Part shown: in pieces, positions 40,867 to 49,081 of the stretch
How the letters are laid out: each line of letters starts with the position of its first letter
How positions within the stretch are numbered: position 1 is the stretch's first letter
Source of the DNA: Thermoproteota archaeon
Lineage (GTDB): Archaea > Korarchaeota > Korarchaeia > Korarchaeales > Korarchaeaceae
DNA length: 64,000 nt
NCBI GenBank assembly: GCA_027491915.1
Contig: JAOZGC010000002.1
Coordinates: 186,001-250,000 of the forward strand
Direction: 5' to 3'
Made by a program: the position numbers and the translations under genes
The notes under the pieces: model-generated
Told to the model about the DNA's origin: nothing
Database searches by the model: none
What the model saw: only the letters and a program-made list of their open reading frames with translations

Positions 40867-41538
40867 TCAGATCCAAAGAGACAGGATGGCCTTGAGGCCG
40901 GTCAGAAGAATGGCGATCAGCAGGGACCTCCTTCTCTCCCCGCCGGAGGAGGTGAGGGCCGCGTATATCAGGTACCCCTCCCACAGGAGGAAGGTGGAGG
41001 TCATCAGCCTTAGCGCCGCGGGATCAGAGTAGGACCTCCTCACCGAGGCGCCGAATGGCCCGCCGGACAGGTCCACCGTGATCACTACCTTGTCCGGGAG
41101 GGCCAGCCCGTAGTACACCAGCCTCAGCGCCTGCGCTATCGAGTCCGGGAGCGTCGCCGCCCCGGCCACGGCCACCGATCCGGAGAGCGGGAGGCGTCCG
41201 CCGGCGGCCGCCGCCCCCAGCCAGAGCAGGATCCCGCCCACCGCCACGGCCGCGGCCGCGCCCAGCAGGGATTCGGACACCACGAACAGCGGATTTCCCT
41301 GAATCCGTTGGAAAGAAGAGATGGCCTGGGACACCGACGGTTCGGCGCCCACGATCCTGACGACCGTCCTGCTGGCCGGGAGATAGCCAGCCAGACCGGA
41401 GGCCATCCCCAAGATTATCATCGAGTAGAGGGCCAGCGAGGGCCTCGGGTTCTCCCCGAGCGCGGAGAAGGTGTCGGTCGGGTCTCCGAACGGGGAGAAT
41501 AGGAACTCCCTCAGTCCGACCTTCTCTCCCCTGCCCAC
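40867..41538 (-). CDS. Yip1-like integral membrane protein
   Basis: A 223-residue protein with about five helices. A short cytoplasmic start (FLFSPFGDPTDTFSALGENPRPSL) leads into membrane segments in the Yip1/DUF-like arrangement, including GAAAAVAVGGILLWLGAAAAGGRLPLSG. Yip1-domain proteins in prokaryotes have no settled function. The gene starts immediately after the stop of the upstream MobB/Fe-S gene (no gap), so they form one operon. Confidence 0.7.
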   Translation of the reverse strand: MGRGEKVGLREFLFSPFGDPTDTFSALGENPRPSLALYSMIILGMASGLAGYLPASRTVVRIVGAEPSVSQAISSFQRIQGNPLFVVSESLLGAAAAVAVGGILLWLGAAAAGGRLPLSGSVAVAGAATLPDSIAQALRLVYYGLALPDKVVITVDLSGGPFGASVRRSYSDPAALRLMTSTFLLWEGYLIYAALTSSGGERRRSLLIAILLTGLKAILSLWI

Positions 41539-42216
41539 CTAAAGGTTCCCCCCCTCGAGGTTCATCTTGAGGACAACCCTCCTCGGATTATTTGGGACCC
41601 CTTTGAGCGTGCTGAGGTAGGCCAGCGCAAGTGTCCTGAGCTGGGCCTCCATGAAGGGGACGAGCTGCACCCTCCTCTCGTCGACCTCCAGGTCGATCAA
41701 CCTCTGCTCGACGACGCACCTAACTTCCCTCCCCCTGACCGCCTCTCTCAGGAACTCGGCGCACGTCCTGTAACCGCACTCGCCGCAGTTGAGCATGGCC
41801 GGGTACTCCGGGACCCTCTCCATTATGAACCTCCCCACCTCGCCGGGTTCCACTACCGGCGCGGCCCCCCAGCCCGGGGGGGCGGGCCCGACCACTCCGA
41901 CGAGGTATGGGACCTCCCCCAACGAGGAGGGATCCGAGTCCGCCACTATGGTCGGCGCGAAGGCTGGCCCGTCTATCAGGACGACGCGGCACCCCTCCGT
42001 AGACAGTATTAGGTCCGGGAGGCCGCCTTTGAAGGGCCTCACCTCGCACACCTCTCCGTCGCCGAACCACACCTCCCTCCTGACTCCCGACCTCGACTTG
42101 GGAGGAGGCCTCAGCCTGAAGAGGCAAATTTCAACGTCTCTCAGCTCCTCCAGGACGGAGGATATGACCTCCTCACTCCTATCTCCCAGGAGGGCGACCA
42201 CCTTGGGCCTGGGCAT
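41539..42216 (-). CDS. MobB-like/4Fe-4S protein with degenerate P-loop
   Basis: A 225-residue protein. The N-terminal half resembles the MobB nucleotide-binding fold (PKVVALLGDRSEEVISSVLE; VVLIDGPAFAPTIVADSD), but the GxxxSGKT loop is missing. The C-terminal half has a 4Fe-4S motif (NCGECGYRTCAEFLREAV...C) and ends with a VQLVPFMEAQL...STLKGV block, as in MobB-Fe-S proteins of methanogens linked to molybdenum or tungsten enzymes. The nearby moa/moe genes support this link. A TTTAAAAAG box 25 bases upstream of ATG 42216 fits a leaderless transcript. The family name is a moderate-confidence recognition. Confidence 0.62.
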   Translation of the reverse strand: MPRPKVVALLGDRSEEVISSVLEELRDVEICLFRLRPPPKSRSGVRREVWFGDGEVCEVRPFKGGLPDLILSTEGCRVVLIDGPAFAPTIVADSDPSSLGEVPYLVGVVGPAPPGWGAAPVVEPGEVGRFIMERVPEYPAMLNCGECGYRTCAEFLREAVRGREVRCVVEQRLIDLEVDERRVQLVPFMEAQLRTLALAYLSTLKGVPNNPRRVVLKMNLEGGNL

Positions 42217-42348
42217 CTGGGGGGCGGCCGACCATCATTTAAAAAGCGGCGGGGGGCCGGCGCCCGGCGGCGCGGTGAGGAGGCGAACATCACCCTACCC
42301 GCGAGGGGATGCGGATCCCAGCTCACCCCGAGCGCCGCCGGATCCTGA

Positions 42349-43302
42349 TCACCCGCCGGGCCGGCGCCCGCACTCATCCTCCTCCACGACCCACCGGGCG
42401 GAACTCTCTATCGAGAAGGAGAACTCCCACGTGCACCTGAAACCCCGGTGCCTCGATCCGTCAGGTTTGAAGAACGAGCCGGAGGGATCCATCGGGATGA
42501 GGGTTGCGTGGATCCTCCACGTCCGCGTCACCGAACCGCCGCACTCCCACCTCGTGATCTCCGTGCTTCTCGCCGCGACCTCCAACTCCCACCCGACCTC
42601 CAGCCCCTCGGACTCCGCCTCACCGGCCAGCCTCCTCGCTTCGGACCTAGCAGCCCTCACGGCGCTCGACATGGCCCTCTCAGTTAACCTGAGGGCCCCC
42701 TCCAGGCTGGAGGCCGTGAAGCGCGAGCGATTGACCTCTCCGGCGGCCCCGCGAATGAGCCTCTCTCCCCGTAGCGCCAGGTCCCAGAGCTCGTATATCC
42801 TGATGCCGTAGACCGCGGTCCCCGACTCGTCCAACTCGGCCGACGCCATCCCCCCGGAGTGCTCGAACCTGGCGGAGACGGCCCAGTCTATCTTGACGGC
42901 CCCCCTCCCCGGCCGACCCTCTTCTCCCATGAGGAGCCGGATCTTGGAGGGAGAGACCCCTCCCCGGCCGACCTCGTACGCGGATAACCTCGCCTCCGCC
43001 CGGTTCACCCTCAATAGAATGCCCTTGACCCCGGCGAATCTCGTCATTTCCTTCTCCCACCTTCCAAGGGGAATCGAGCTCGGGGGCAGCCTGCAGGTCT
43101 TCCCGTTCTCCATCAACATCCACCTGTCCAGCCAGCTCCTGACGTAGAATATGAGTCTGGGCACCGTGGTGTTCCTCTCCAGGTACACCTCGGCGGCCTG
43201 CATCGCCGTCGGGGATACCAGCTCGGTAAAGCTTCCCGGGGCCGGGAAGAGGGCCGCGGAGGATAGTATCAGTATGCTGGCCGCGGCAGCAGCCTCCTTC
43301 AA
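42349..43302 (-). CDS. Exported protein of a five-gene pilin-like operon (fifth gene)
   Basis: A 317-residue protein with a TTG start at 43302 that overlaps the previous stop (TTGA). The N-terminus is a signal or anchor helix (AAAAASILILSSAALFPAP). The rest is extracellular-like with scattered cysteines (GKTCRLPP, RWECGG, GFRCTWEF, DECGRRPGG) and an alpha-helical Ala/Arg/Glu-rich segment (MSSAVRAARSEARRLAGEAE). No family is recognised. Because the four upstream genes encode small single-helix exported proteins, this may be the tip, adhesin or effector of the same assembly. Confidence 0.68.
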   Translation of the reverse strand: MKEAAAAASILILSSAALFPAPGSFTELVSPTAMQAAEVYLERNTTVPRLIFYVRSWLDRWMLMENGKTCRLPPSSIPLGRWEKEMTRFAGVKGILLRVNRAEARLSAYEVGRGGVSPSKIRLLMGEEGRPGRGAVKIDWAVSARFEHSGGMASAELDESGTAVYGIRIYELWDLALRGERLIRGAAGEVNRSRFTASSLEGALRLTERAMSSAVRAARSEARRLAGEAESEGLEVGWELEVAARSTEITRWECGGSVTRTWRIHATLIPMDPSGSFFKPDGSRHRGFRCTWEFSFSIESSARWVVEEDECGRRPGG

Positions 43303-43568
43303 CCCCGCGCCCTCCCCAGGTAGACCTCGCCCCAAGCCGTCGGAATGGCGAGATCCGCCTCGTCCGGCGACCTCGAGAGTCTCATCCCGGGAGGTATCCC
43401 CTGACCAAACACGACTCTGTACCCCCCTCTCCAGATGGCCCTGGAGATCTCGCCCCGAGAGGCCGCCGCCAGGAGGGCCCTCTCCGGGGCGGAGGATCTG
43501 GATCTCACCGCGCCGGCCGCCACCGCCGCGGCGGCCGCCGCCAGCGCGAGCGCCACCACCGCCCTCAA
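43299..43568 (-). CDS. Small exported protein (fourth gene of the five-gene operon)
   Basis: An 89-residue protein with TTG start overlapping the upstream stop by four bases. An N-terminal hydrophobic Ala/Val segment (VVALALAAAAAAVAAGA) is followed by a polar domain ending AWGEVYLGRARG. It is pilin-like in size and topology, but no class III cleavage site is obvious. Unknown family. Confidence 0.58.
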   Translation of the reverse strand: MRAVVALALAAAAAAVAAGAVRSRSSAPERALLAAASRGEISRAIWRGGYRVVFGQGIPPGMRLSRSPDEADLAIPTAWGEVYLGRARG

Positions 43569-43693
43569 GGTCCACCCCCCACGAGGGACTCGCTCAGTCC
43601 CGACAGGCTCACCTCGGAGTGGGACGATAGGGCGACCAGCAGCAGGAGCCAGGCCGCCACGAGGAGAAGGGCCTCGATCTCCTCCAAGGTCAT
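43565..43693 (-). CDS. 42-residue single-helix protein (third gene of the operon)
   Basis: ATG 43693 overlaps the previous stop as ATGA and its own stop overlaps the next start as TTGA, which supports a real short gene. The sequence is an acidic start (MTLEEIEALLLVA), one transmembrane helix (AWLLLLVALSS) and a short Ser/Gly tail. Single-helix subunits of this size occur in pilus, secretion and membrane complexes. A longer frame extending upstream to 43822 is not favoured because it lacks the overlap logic. Confidence 0.55.
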   Translation of the reverse strand: MTLEEIEALLLVAAWLLLLVALSSHSEVSLSGLSESLVGGGP

Positions 43694-44019
43694 CCCCCCA
43701 AGATCACCTCTTCTCCGGGTCCGTACCACCCCTCCGGGATCCGGGCCCGACACCAGGTCTGGACCTCGCAGAGGGGACGGCAGTCGATCACCAACGTGTT
43801 CCCGAAGGATCCAAGTCTGCACGGTCCCCTCGGCAGCCTAAACCTCAGAGAGATGGATCCCCTGTCGGCCACCTCGGCCAGCTCGCAGACGTCCACCCCC
43901 ATCTCCGACGCGTATCCGACGCACCTGCGCCCGACTATCACGGCCGCGGCGGCGGCCGAGGAGAAAACCATCCCCGCCATGGCCGCCGCCATCAGGTAGG
44001 CCCTCAACCCCCGAGCCAC
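43690..44019 (-). CDS. Small cysteine-containing exported protein (second gene of the operon)
   Basis: A 109-residue protein with GTG start inside the end of the first gene (16-base overlap). The N-terminus is a hydrophobic helix (YLMAAAMAGMVFSSAAAAAVI). The extracellular part has six cysteines (RRCVGY, VDVCEL, GPCRLG, IDCRPLCEVQTWC), suggesting a disulfide-stabilised domain. No family is recognised. Confidence 0.62.
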   Translation of the reverse strand: MARGLRAYLMAAAMAGMVFSSAAAAAVIVGRRCVGYASEMGVDVCELAEVADRGSISLRFRLPRGPCRLGSFGNTLVIDCRPLCEVQTWCRARIPEGWYGPGEEVILGG

Positions 44020-44384
44020 AGCCTGACCGACCCCCCTTCCCCCCTCTCGGCCCTGATCTCCACCGACCCGGAGAGTATCCCGGACTCCACCGTGATCGGG
44101 ACCCCCACGTTCAGCACCCTCGAGAATCCGCCCGAACTCAGTACGATGGATCTCCCCCCTCCCGAGACCTCAACCTCGCAGCTGAGGAAGGCCTCCGCCC
44201 TCCCGAAACCGGACGCCTCCGCCTCCGCGGCCGCCGACCTCAGGGCCGACTCGAGCGCCATGACGCACTCCCTCCTGGACTCCGCCTCGATGAGGTTCAA
44301 CTCTCCCAGGATCCTCGGGGCCGCGGCCAGCAGCACCCCAACCGACAGGAGCCCCAGGGCCGCGTACTCGACTACCTCCTCCAC
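44004..44384 (-). CDS. Pilin-like protein (first gene of the five-gene operon)
   Basis: A 126-residue protein from GTG 44384, with GTGGGGGTG ribosome site just before it. The N-terminus EEVVEYAALGLLSVGVLLAAAPRI is a long hydrophobic alpha-helix of the kind found in type IV pilins, continued by an amphipathic helix (AESRRECVMALESALRSAAAEA) and a beta-rich C-terminus (VPITVESGILSGSVEIRAERG). This layout resembles the archaeal minor pilin-like proteins encoded at 52-55 kb. The first gene of the operon; it shares an AT block with moaB. Confidence 0.65.
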   Translation of the reverse strand: MEEVVEYAALGLLSVGVLLAAAPRILGELNLIEAESRRECVMALESALRSAAAEAEASGFGRAEAFLSCEVEVSGGGRSIVLSSGGFSRVLNVGVPITVESGILSGSVEIRAERGEGGSVRLWLGG

Positions 44385-44426
44385 ACCCCCACGCCGCGAG
44401 AGGGGAGCAATCGGCCGCGGCGGCGG

Positions 44427-44437
44427 AAAAAGTAATA
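44427..44437. promoter_or_regulatory. Shared AT block between moaB and the five-gene operon
   Basis: AAAAAGTAATA is centred near 44432. It is 29 bases from the moaB GTG at 44461, predicting a leaderless moaB transcript. On the minus strand it predicts a start near 44406, leaving a 20-base leader with a ribosome site for GTG 44384. Confidence 0.5.
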
Positions 44438-44460
44438 CGCCCGCCGCCCCCAGCCGGCGC

Positions 44461-45003
44461 GTGCCCTCCACGGTTGAGGATCACCGAGAGAGATCGAAGA
44501 CCACCCTCAGGTTTGCCGTGGTGACCGTGAGCTCCTCCAGGGCCGCGGGTCGACCCGAGCCGGATGTGTCTGGGAGCCTCGCGGAGAGGTTGATCCGGGA
44601 GGCCGGCCACGAGGTGTCCGTGAGGGCCGTGGTGCCCGACTCCGTGGTGGCGATCAGGAGGACCGTCTCCCTCTGCGCCTCCGAGTCGGACGTGGTCCTC
44701 CTACTGGGGGGGACCGGGATTCACCCCCAGGACGTCACCCCGGAGGCCTGCAGATCCCTGTTCTCTGTGGAGATGCCGGGATTCGGCGAGATCTTCAGGA
44801 CGATCAGCTTCGAGGAGGTGGGATCCGCGGCCTTCCTGAGCAGGGCGTGCGCCGGGAGGATCGGGGGGTCGGTGGTGTTCTGCCTTCCGGGATCCCCGGG
44901 GGCGGTGGAGGTGGCCCTCAGGAGGCTGATAATCCCCGAGGCGGCCCACGCCGTGTGGACCGCCCGGGGCTACTCCAAGGTGAGGTCCAGGCCCGGGGGG
45001 TAG
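44461..45003 (+). CDS. moaB: MoaB/MogA-family molybdopterin adenylyltransferase
   Basis: A 180-residue MoaB-fold protein that activates molybdopterin by adenylylation. The LRFAVVTVSSSRA start of the fold, VVLLLGGTGIHPQDVTPEA and FCLPGSPGAVEVALR are diagnostic. I choose GTG 44461 because it lies 29 bases after an AT block; longer upstream extension in the same frame runs antisense through the five-gene operon and is not coding. Its end overlaps the convergent moeA fusion gene by 34 bases. Confidence 0.9.
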   Translation: MPSTVEDHRERSKTTLRFAVVTVSSSRAAGRPEPDVSGSLAERLIREAGHEVSVRAVVPDSVVAIRRTVSLCASESDVVLLLGGTGIHPQDVTPEACRSLFSVEMPGFGEIFRTISFEEVGSAAFLSRACAGRIGGSVVFCLPGSPGAVEVALRRLIIPEAAHAVWTARGYSKVRSRPGG

Positions 45004-46961
45004 ATCACCCGACCGGTCTCGGGCCCCACCTCCATACCCGGCAGGGACTCCAGCGCCTCGGCGAACTTCCCAGACCTCAGGATCCTGATGGCGGCCCTCA
45101 CGCCCTCCTTACCCAGCCTGTCCCTCCTGACCAGCAGGTCGTACCACTCCTCGGCCAGGGGGATGAAGTCCAGTCCGTAGGCCGCGGCAGCCGCCTCTAT
45201 CCCCACGCCAACGTCGGCCAAGCCGGCCCTCACCGCGGCCGCCACGGCCCCGTGGGACTTGGCCCCGGTGGTGTATCCCCTTATAGCGGAGGCGGCGCGC
45301 TCCGAGTCTACCCCCTCCATCTCCAGCAGCCGATCCAGGAGCATCCTGGTGCCGGACCCGGGGTTCCGGTTGATCATGGTCAGGTCCCCCCTGAGCAGGT
45401 CTCCTATCCCACCGACGCCCTTGGGGTTTCCCGGAGGGACCATGAGGCCCTGTCTCCTCTTGTAACCCCTGACTAGTATGGCCTTGTCCTTCAATCCGTA
45501 TCTCCCGATGTAGGGGACGTTGTACTCCCCCGTCTCCGGGTCCAGCGCGTGGACCCCCGCCAGGTCGGCCTCCCCCCTCCTCACCGCCGAGAAACCCCCC
45601 GTCGTCCCGACCGCCACGAACTTGACCTTCATCCCGGTTTCAGACCTGAGGATGTAGATCAGCCTCTCCAGCCCGATGCAGTGGCTGCCCACGACGCTGA
45701 GATCGGCCACCCGGATCCCTGGAGAAAACAGCCTGACGGTGATCCTGCTTCCCTCCCCGAGGAAACTGATCCCCTCCCTCTTCTCCACGAACCCGTCGGC
45801 CCTCGCCAGGGTCGATATGGCCTCGGATCCCGTGGGGACCGGGAAGGCCAGGAACCCCCCATCCGAGTCCCTCACCAGGTGGACCGGCAGGAAGCCGCGC
45901 CTTCCCACGTCCCCCTCTATCCTCTCGGCGGCCGTCGCCTCCACCTCGCCTCCCGGCGGGGACTCGCCGAGGCCGGCCATCCTCCTGACCGCCAGAGAGG
46001 CCAGCAGCCTGTAGGCCGTTAGCGAGCTGGTCGGGTTGCCCGGCAGCCCGAATATGAGCTTCCCCCGGGCGGCTCCGACGACGGTGGGCTTGCCCGGCTG
46101 GATGGCCACCCCGTGTATCAGGATCCCCGGGGGACCCAGCCTGTCCACGACCCTGTACATGACGTCTCCGGCCCCGGCGCTGGTGCTCCCGGAGAATATC
46201 ACCAGGTCGGCGACCTCCAGCCCCCTCCGGACGGCCCCCTCTATCTCCTCTTCGTCGTCCGGCACTATGCCGAGGTCGATGGGCACCCCTCCATCCCTCC
46301 TGACGGCCGCCGATATGACGTACCTGTTCACGTCCCTTATCTGGCCGTACTCGAGCTCCTCCCAGGGCTCCCTCAGCTCGTCTCCCGTGCTCCCGACGGC
46401 CACCCTGGGTTTGGCGAAGACCCTAACCCTCCTCCTCCCAGAGGCGGCCAGGATCCCCACCTCAGCCGGGCCGAGGAGGGAGCCGGCCGTCAGCACGGTC
46501 TCTCCCACCCTCACGTCCCCGCCGGCGGACTGAACGTTCTCCCCCGGGGTGACAGATCGATACACCATGAGCTCATCTCCCAACCTGTGGGTCCTCTCCA
46601 CCATGACGACGGCGTCAGCGCCCCGGGGGATGGGCGCCCCCGTGGCTATCTCCACGGCCTCGCCCTCTCCGACCTCTCCGAGATAGGGGTGCCCGGCGCT
46701 CGCCCTCCCAATCACCCTGAGGGAGATCGGCCTGTCCTCGTCGGCCCCGTAGGTGTCGGCTGCCCTCACGGCGAACCCGTCCTTGGTGGACCTGTCGAAG
46801 GGCGGGACGTCCACCTCGGAGTAGACGTCCTCGGCGAGCGCCCTCCCCAGCACCCCATCCAGGCTCACCTCTTCCACCTTCGGCTCGGGGACGTTCTCCC
46901 TGATGATCGCGATGGCCTCCTCCAGGGAGGCCAACCTCCTGTAGACCCTCCTCCCGCCCAC
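44970..46961 (-). CDS. moeA: MoeA fused to a periplasmic-binding-protein-like domain
   Basis: A 663-residue two-part protein. Residues 1-405 are MoeA, the molybdenum/tungsten insertase (PPFDRSTKDGFAVRAADTYG, IATGAPIPRGADAVVMVE, FSGSTSAGAGDVMYRVVD, IFGLPGNPTSSL). Residues about 415-663 are a substrate-binding-like domain (VVGSHCIGLERLIYIL, FVAVGTTGGFSAVRRGEADLAG, NRNPGSGTRMLLDRLLEM, ADVGVGIEAAAAAYGLDF). The fusion is known in archaea and may bind oxyanion or cofactor directly. A second, unfused MoeA gene lies 13 bases upstream, so the cell has two insertases in one operon, possibly one for Mo and one for W. Confidence 0.93.
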   Translation of the reverse strand: MGGRRVYRRLASLEEAIAIIRENVPEPKVEEVSLDGVLGRALAEDVYSEVDVPPFDRSTKDGFAVRAADTYGADEDRPISLRVIGRASAGHPYLGEVGEGEAVEIATGAPIPRGADAVVMVERTHRLGDELMVYRSVTPGENVQSAGGDVRVGETVLTAGSLLGPAEVGILAASGRRRVRVFAKPRVAVGSTGDELREPWEELEYGQIRDVNRYVISAAVRRDGGVPIDLGIVPDDEEEIEGAVRRGLEVADLVIFSGSTSAGAGDVMYRVVDRLGPPGILIHGVAIQPGKPTVVGAARGKLIFGLPGNPTSSLTAYRLLASLAVRRMAGLGESPPGGEVEATAAERIEGDVGRRGFLPVHLVRDSDGGFLAFPVPTGSEAISTLARADGFVEKREGISFLGEGSRITVRLFSPGIRVADLSVVGSHCIGLERLIYILRSETGMKVKFVAVGTTGGFSAVRRGEADLAGVHALDPETGEYNVPYIGRYGLKDKAILVRGYKRRQGLMVPPGNPKGVGGIGDLLRGDLTMINRNPGSGTRMLLDRLLEMEGVDSERAASAIRGYTTGAKSHGAVAAAVRAGLADVGVGIEAAAAAYGLDFIPLAEEWYDLLVRRDRLGKEGVRAAIRILRSGKFAEALESLPGMEVGPETGRVIYPPGLDLTLE

Positions 46962-46974
46962 CCGGCCTCCCCCC

Positions 46975-48282
46975 TCAGGGCGACGGCAGCCCCTGGATCT
47001 CGAGGCGAGTATACCTCCTGAGCAGCAGGGCGTCGACGGTGGATCCTGCGGGGAGGCCCTCCACGTCTCCCGGAACCACCACCACGGCGTCCGCGGCCGT
47101 CAGGGATGAGAGTATCCCGGAACCGGAGACCCTGACCGGATCGGCCCAGATCCCACCCCCCTCGTCGGCGCTCAACCTCACCCGGACGAAGTGGGTCATC
47201 CCGACCCTGGTGGTCACGGGGCGCGTCAGGCGCGCCTCCACGACCGCCGGCGCCGGCCTACCGGAGACGCCCCTGAGCCTGTCCAGGGTCGGCCCGACGA
47301 ACAGCCAGAGGTCGACGGCGGCCGCCACGGGATATCCTGGGAGGGCTATGAGGGGGCGGCCGCGCGGGAGCCTGGCCAGCAGGACCGGCCGCCCGGGCAT
47401 CGCGGCCACGCCGTGGACCAGCACTTCTCCCCCAATCTCCTCCACCGCCCTGAAGATCAGGTCTCCCCTCCCCACGCTGGTTCCCCCGGTGGTCAGGATC
47501 ACCTCGTGACCGTCCTCGGCCGACTCCAGGATCTTGGCTATCTCCCCCGGATCGTCCCCTACCATCCCCAGGTAATCGAGATCCGCCCCCCTCTCCCTCA
47601 CCCAAGATCCCACCAGATACCTCAGGGAGTTGGGGACCTTCCCGGGGACCCAATCCCCCCCCACCTCGAATATCTCGTCTCCGGTGCAGATTAGCGCCGC
47701 CCTGGGCCGGAGGTAGACTTCCACGGAGTCCACGTTGAGCTGGGCGAGCAGGCCCAGCTCGTATGGGCCCAGGACCCTCCCCCCCTCAAGGACGACGCTT
47801 CCCCTCTCCACGTCCTCCCCGGGCCTGGCCACGTTGGCCCAGGGGGGGACCTGGGAGTACACCTCGACAGCGCCTCCCACCTCCTCCGCCTGCTCCACCG
47901 GAACCACCGCGTCGCACCACTCAGGCAGGTAGGCCCCTGTGTATATCCTGATGGCCCCCATCTTCCCCCCATCTCCGGATCGGCGCGGAATCTCCCCCGG
48001 TCTGACCTCCCCCTCCAGCCTCAGGATCACGGGGGCCTGCCTGGAGGCCCCGTACGTGTTCGCCGCCCTGACCGCGTACCCGTCCATGGCGGCCCTAGGC
48101 GCGGGTGGTACTTCTACCGGAGACCTGAGGTCTCCGGCGAGCACCCTGCCGAGGGCCAGTTCCAGCGGGACCACCTCTCTCCCCCTCGGGGAGAGATCGA
48201 ACTCGGAGGAGAATCTCTCCCAGGCCTCTTCTATACCCATCAGCTCGCCGAACCCCCTCCACACGTGGCCCAGGGCGATCAC
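46975..48282 (-). CDS. moeA: MoeA molybdopterin molybdenumtransferase
   Basis: A MoeA insertase of 435 residues counted from GTG 48282. Key blocks are PPAPRAAMDGYAVRAANTYG, TGAYLPEWCDAVVPVEQ, TTGGTSVGRGDLIFRAVEE, HGVAAMPGRPVLLA and IALPGYPVAAAVDL. The start is uncertain: GTG 48282 is 28 bases from the palindromic TATA block, GTG 48264 also fits the VWRGFGELMGIEEAW beginning, and ATG 48240 would remove 14 residues. It forms an operon with the MoeA-PBP fusion and is divergent from the DUF364 gene. Confidence 0.93.
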   Translation of the reverse strand: MIALGHVWRGFGELMGIEEAWERFSSEFDLSPRGREVVPLELALGRVLAGDLRSPVEVPPAPRAAMDGYAVRAANTYGASRQAPVILRLEGEVRPGEIPRRSGDGGKMGAIRIYTGAYLPEWCDAVVPVEQAEEVGGAVEVYSQVPPWANVARPGEDVERGSVVLEGGRVLGPYELGLLAQLNVDSVEVYLRPRAALICTGDEIFEVGGDWVPGKVPNSLRYLVGSWVRERGADLDYLGMVGDDPGEIAKILESAEDGHEVILTTGGTSVGRGDLIFRAVEEIGGEVLVHGVAAMPGRPVLLARLPRGRPLIALPGYPVAAAVDLWLFVGPTLDRLRGVSGRPAPAVVEARLTRPVTTRVGMTHFVRVRLSADEGGGIWADPVRVSGSGILSSLTAADAVVVVPGDVEGLPAGSTVDALLLRRYTRLEIQGLPSP

Positions 48283-48302
48283 CCGCCGCCCGCCCGATCC
48301 CC

Positions 48303-48317
48303 CCGATTTTAAATCGG
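48303..48317. promoter_or_regulatory. Palindromic TATA block shared by moeA and DUF364
   Basis: CCGATTTTAAATCGG is a perfect odd-length palindrome centred on 48310. It is 28 bases from the moeA GTG (48282) and 27 bases from the DUF364 GTG (48337). One element can therefore drive two leaderless transcripts in opposite directions. Confidence 0.65.
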
Positions 48318-48336
48318 TCGCCCCGGACCAGTCCCC

Positions 48337-49077
48337 GTGGGCGGCACCCTGCTCGAGATCCTGTCGGAGGTAGCCGCGGAGACCTCGGGGGAGGCCGTCG
48401 CGTCGGAGGTTATCGTGAGCTTCCCATACACCGGCGTCCTGTCGGAGTCCGGGCTTGGGGTCTCTCCCACCATCCTGGAGCCCCCCAGATCCTTGAGCAT
48501 CGAGCCCGGAACCGCGTCGGGCAGGCCGCTGGGGGACCTGCTTAGACTGGCCTCCTCCCCCCTGGGGATGGACTCCTCCCTGGCCCTGGCGGCCGTTAAC
48601 TCTGCGATCCAGCCGCCTCCCGAGGCCGAGCCCCTCGACGCGCTGGAGGCCGTGGGCCTGAACCCTTCGGACGAGGTCTGCGTCATAGGAGGCTTCCCCG
48701 AGGATTACCTGGCAGCGGCGAGGAGGAGGTGTCGGAGGCTGTGGGTCTTCGAGAGGCCTCCGAGGATGAGGAGGGATACCCTGCCCGACTGGGCCGAGGA
48801 GATGCTGGTCCCGAGGTGCACCGTCCTCCTCGCCACCGGGCTGACGGTCGCCAACAGGACCATAGACAGGCTTATCGAGCTCGCGTCCAACGCCAGGGAG
48901 GTGGCCCTGATCGGCCCGAGTGTCCCCATGCACCCGGACTCCCTGAGGGAGGCGGGTATCACGGTCGCCGCGGGCGCGAGGTTCACGGACCCCCGCGGGG
49001 CCGCGGTCGCCGTGAGGGAGGGAGGGGGCACCCCCTCCCTGAGGAGGTTCTCCGAGAAGGTGGTTCTGAGGCTGTAA
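48337..49077 (+). CDS. DUF364 family protein (putative heavy-metal chelation)
   Basis: A 246-residue protein with the DUF364 two-part layout: an N-terminal enolase-N-like segment (SGRPLGDLLRLASSPLGMDSSL, LAAVNSAI) and a Rossmann-like C-terminal half (DEVCVIGGFPEDYLAAAR, VLLATGLTVANRTIDRLIELA, VALIGPSVPMHPDSLREAG). The family is proposed to bind metals and often neighbours molybdenum/tungsten genes, as here. GTG 48337 is 27 bases from a TATA block, so it is probably leaderless. Its end is four bases from the convergent pilus platform gene. Confidence 0.82.
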   Translation: MGGTLLEILSEVAAETSGEAVASEVIVSFPYTGVLSESGLGVSPTILEPPRSLSIEPGTASGRPLGDLLRLASSPLGMDSSLALAAVNSAIQPPPEAEPLDALEAVGLNPSDEVCVIGGFPEDYLAAARRRCRRLWVFERPPRMRRDTLPDWAEEMLVPRCTVLLATGLTVANRTIDRLIELASNAREVALIGPSVPMHPDSLREAGITVAAGARFTDPRGAAVAVREGGGTPSLRRFSEKVVLRL

Positions 49078-49081
49078 TGCC

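Noticed and set aside
43435-44460. Long frame upstream of moaB in the same phase
   Set aside because: It runs antisense through the five-gene operon and reads as Pro/Ser/Arg-rich translation; moaB homology begins only after GTG 44461.
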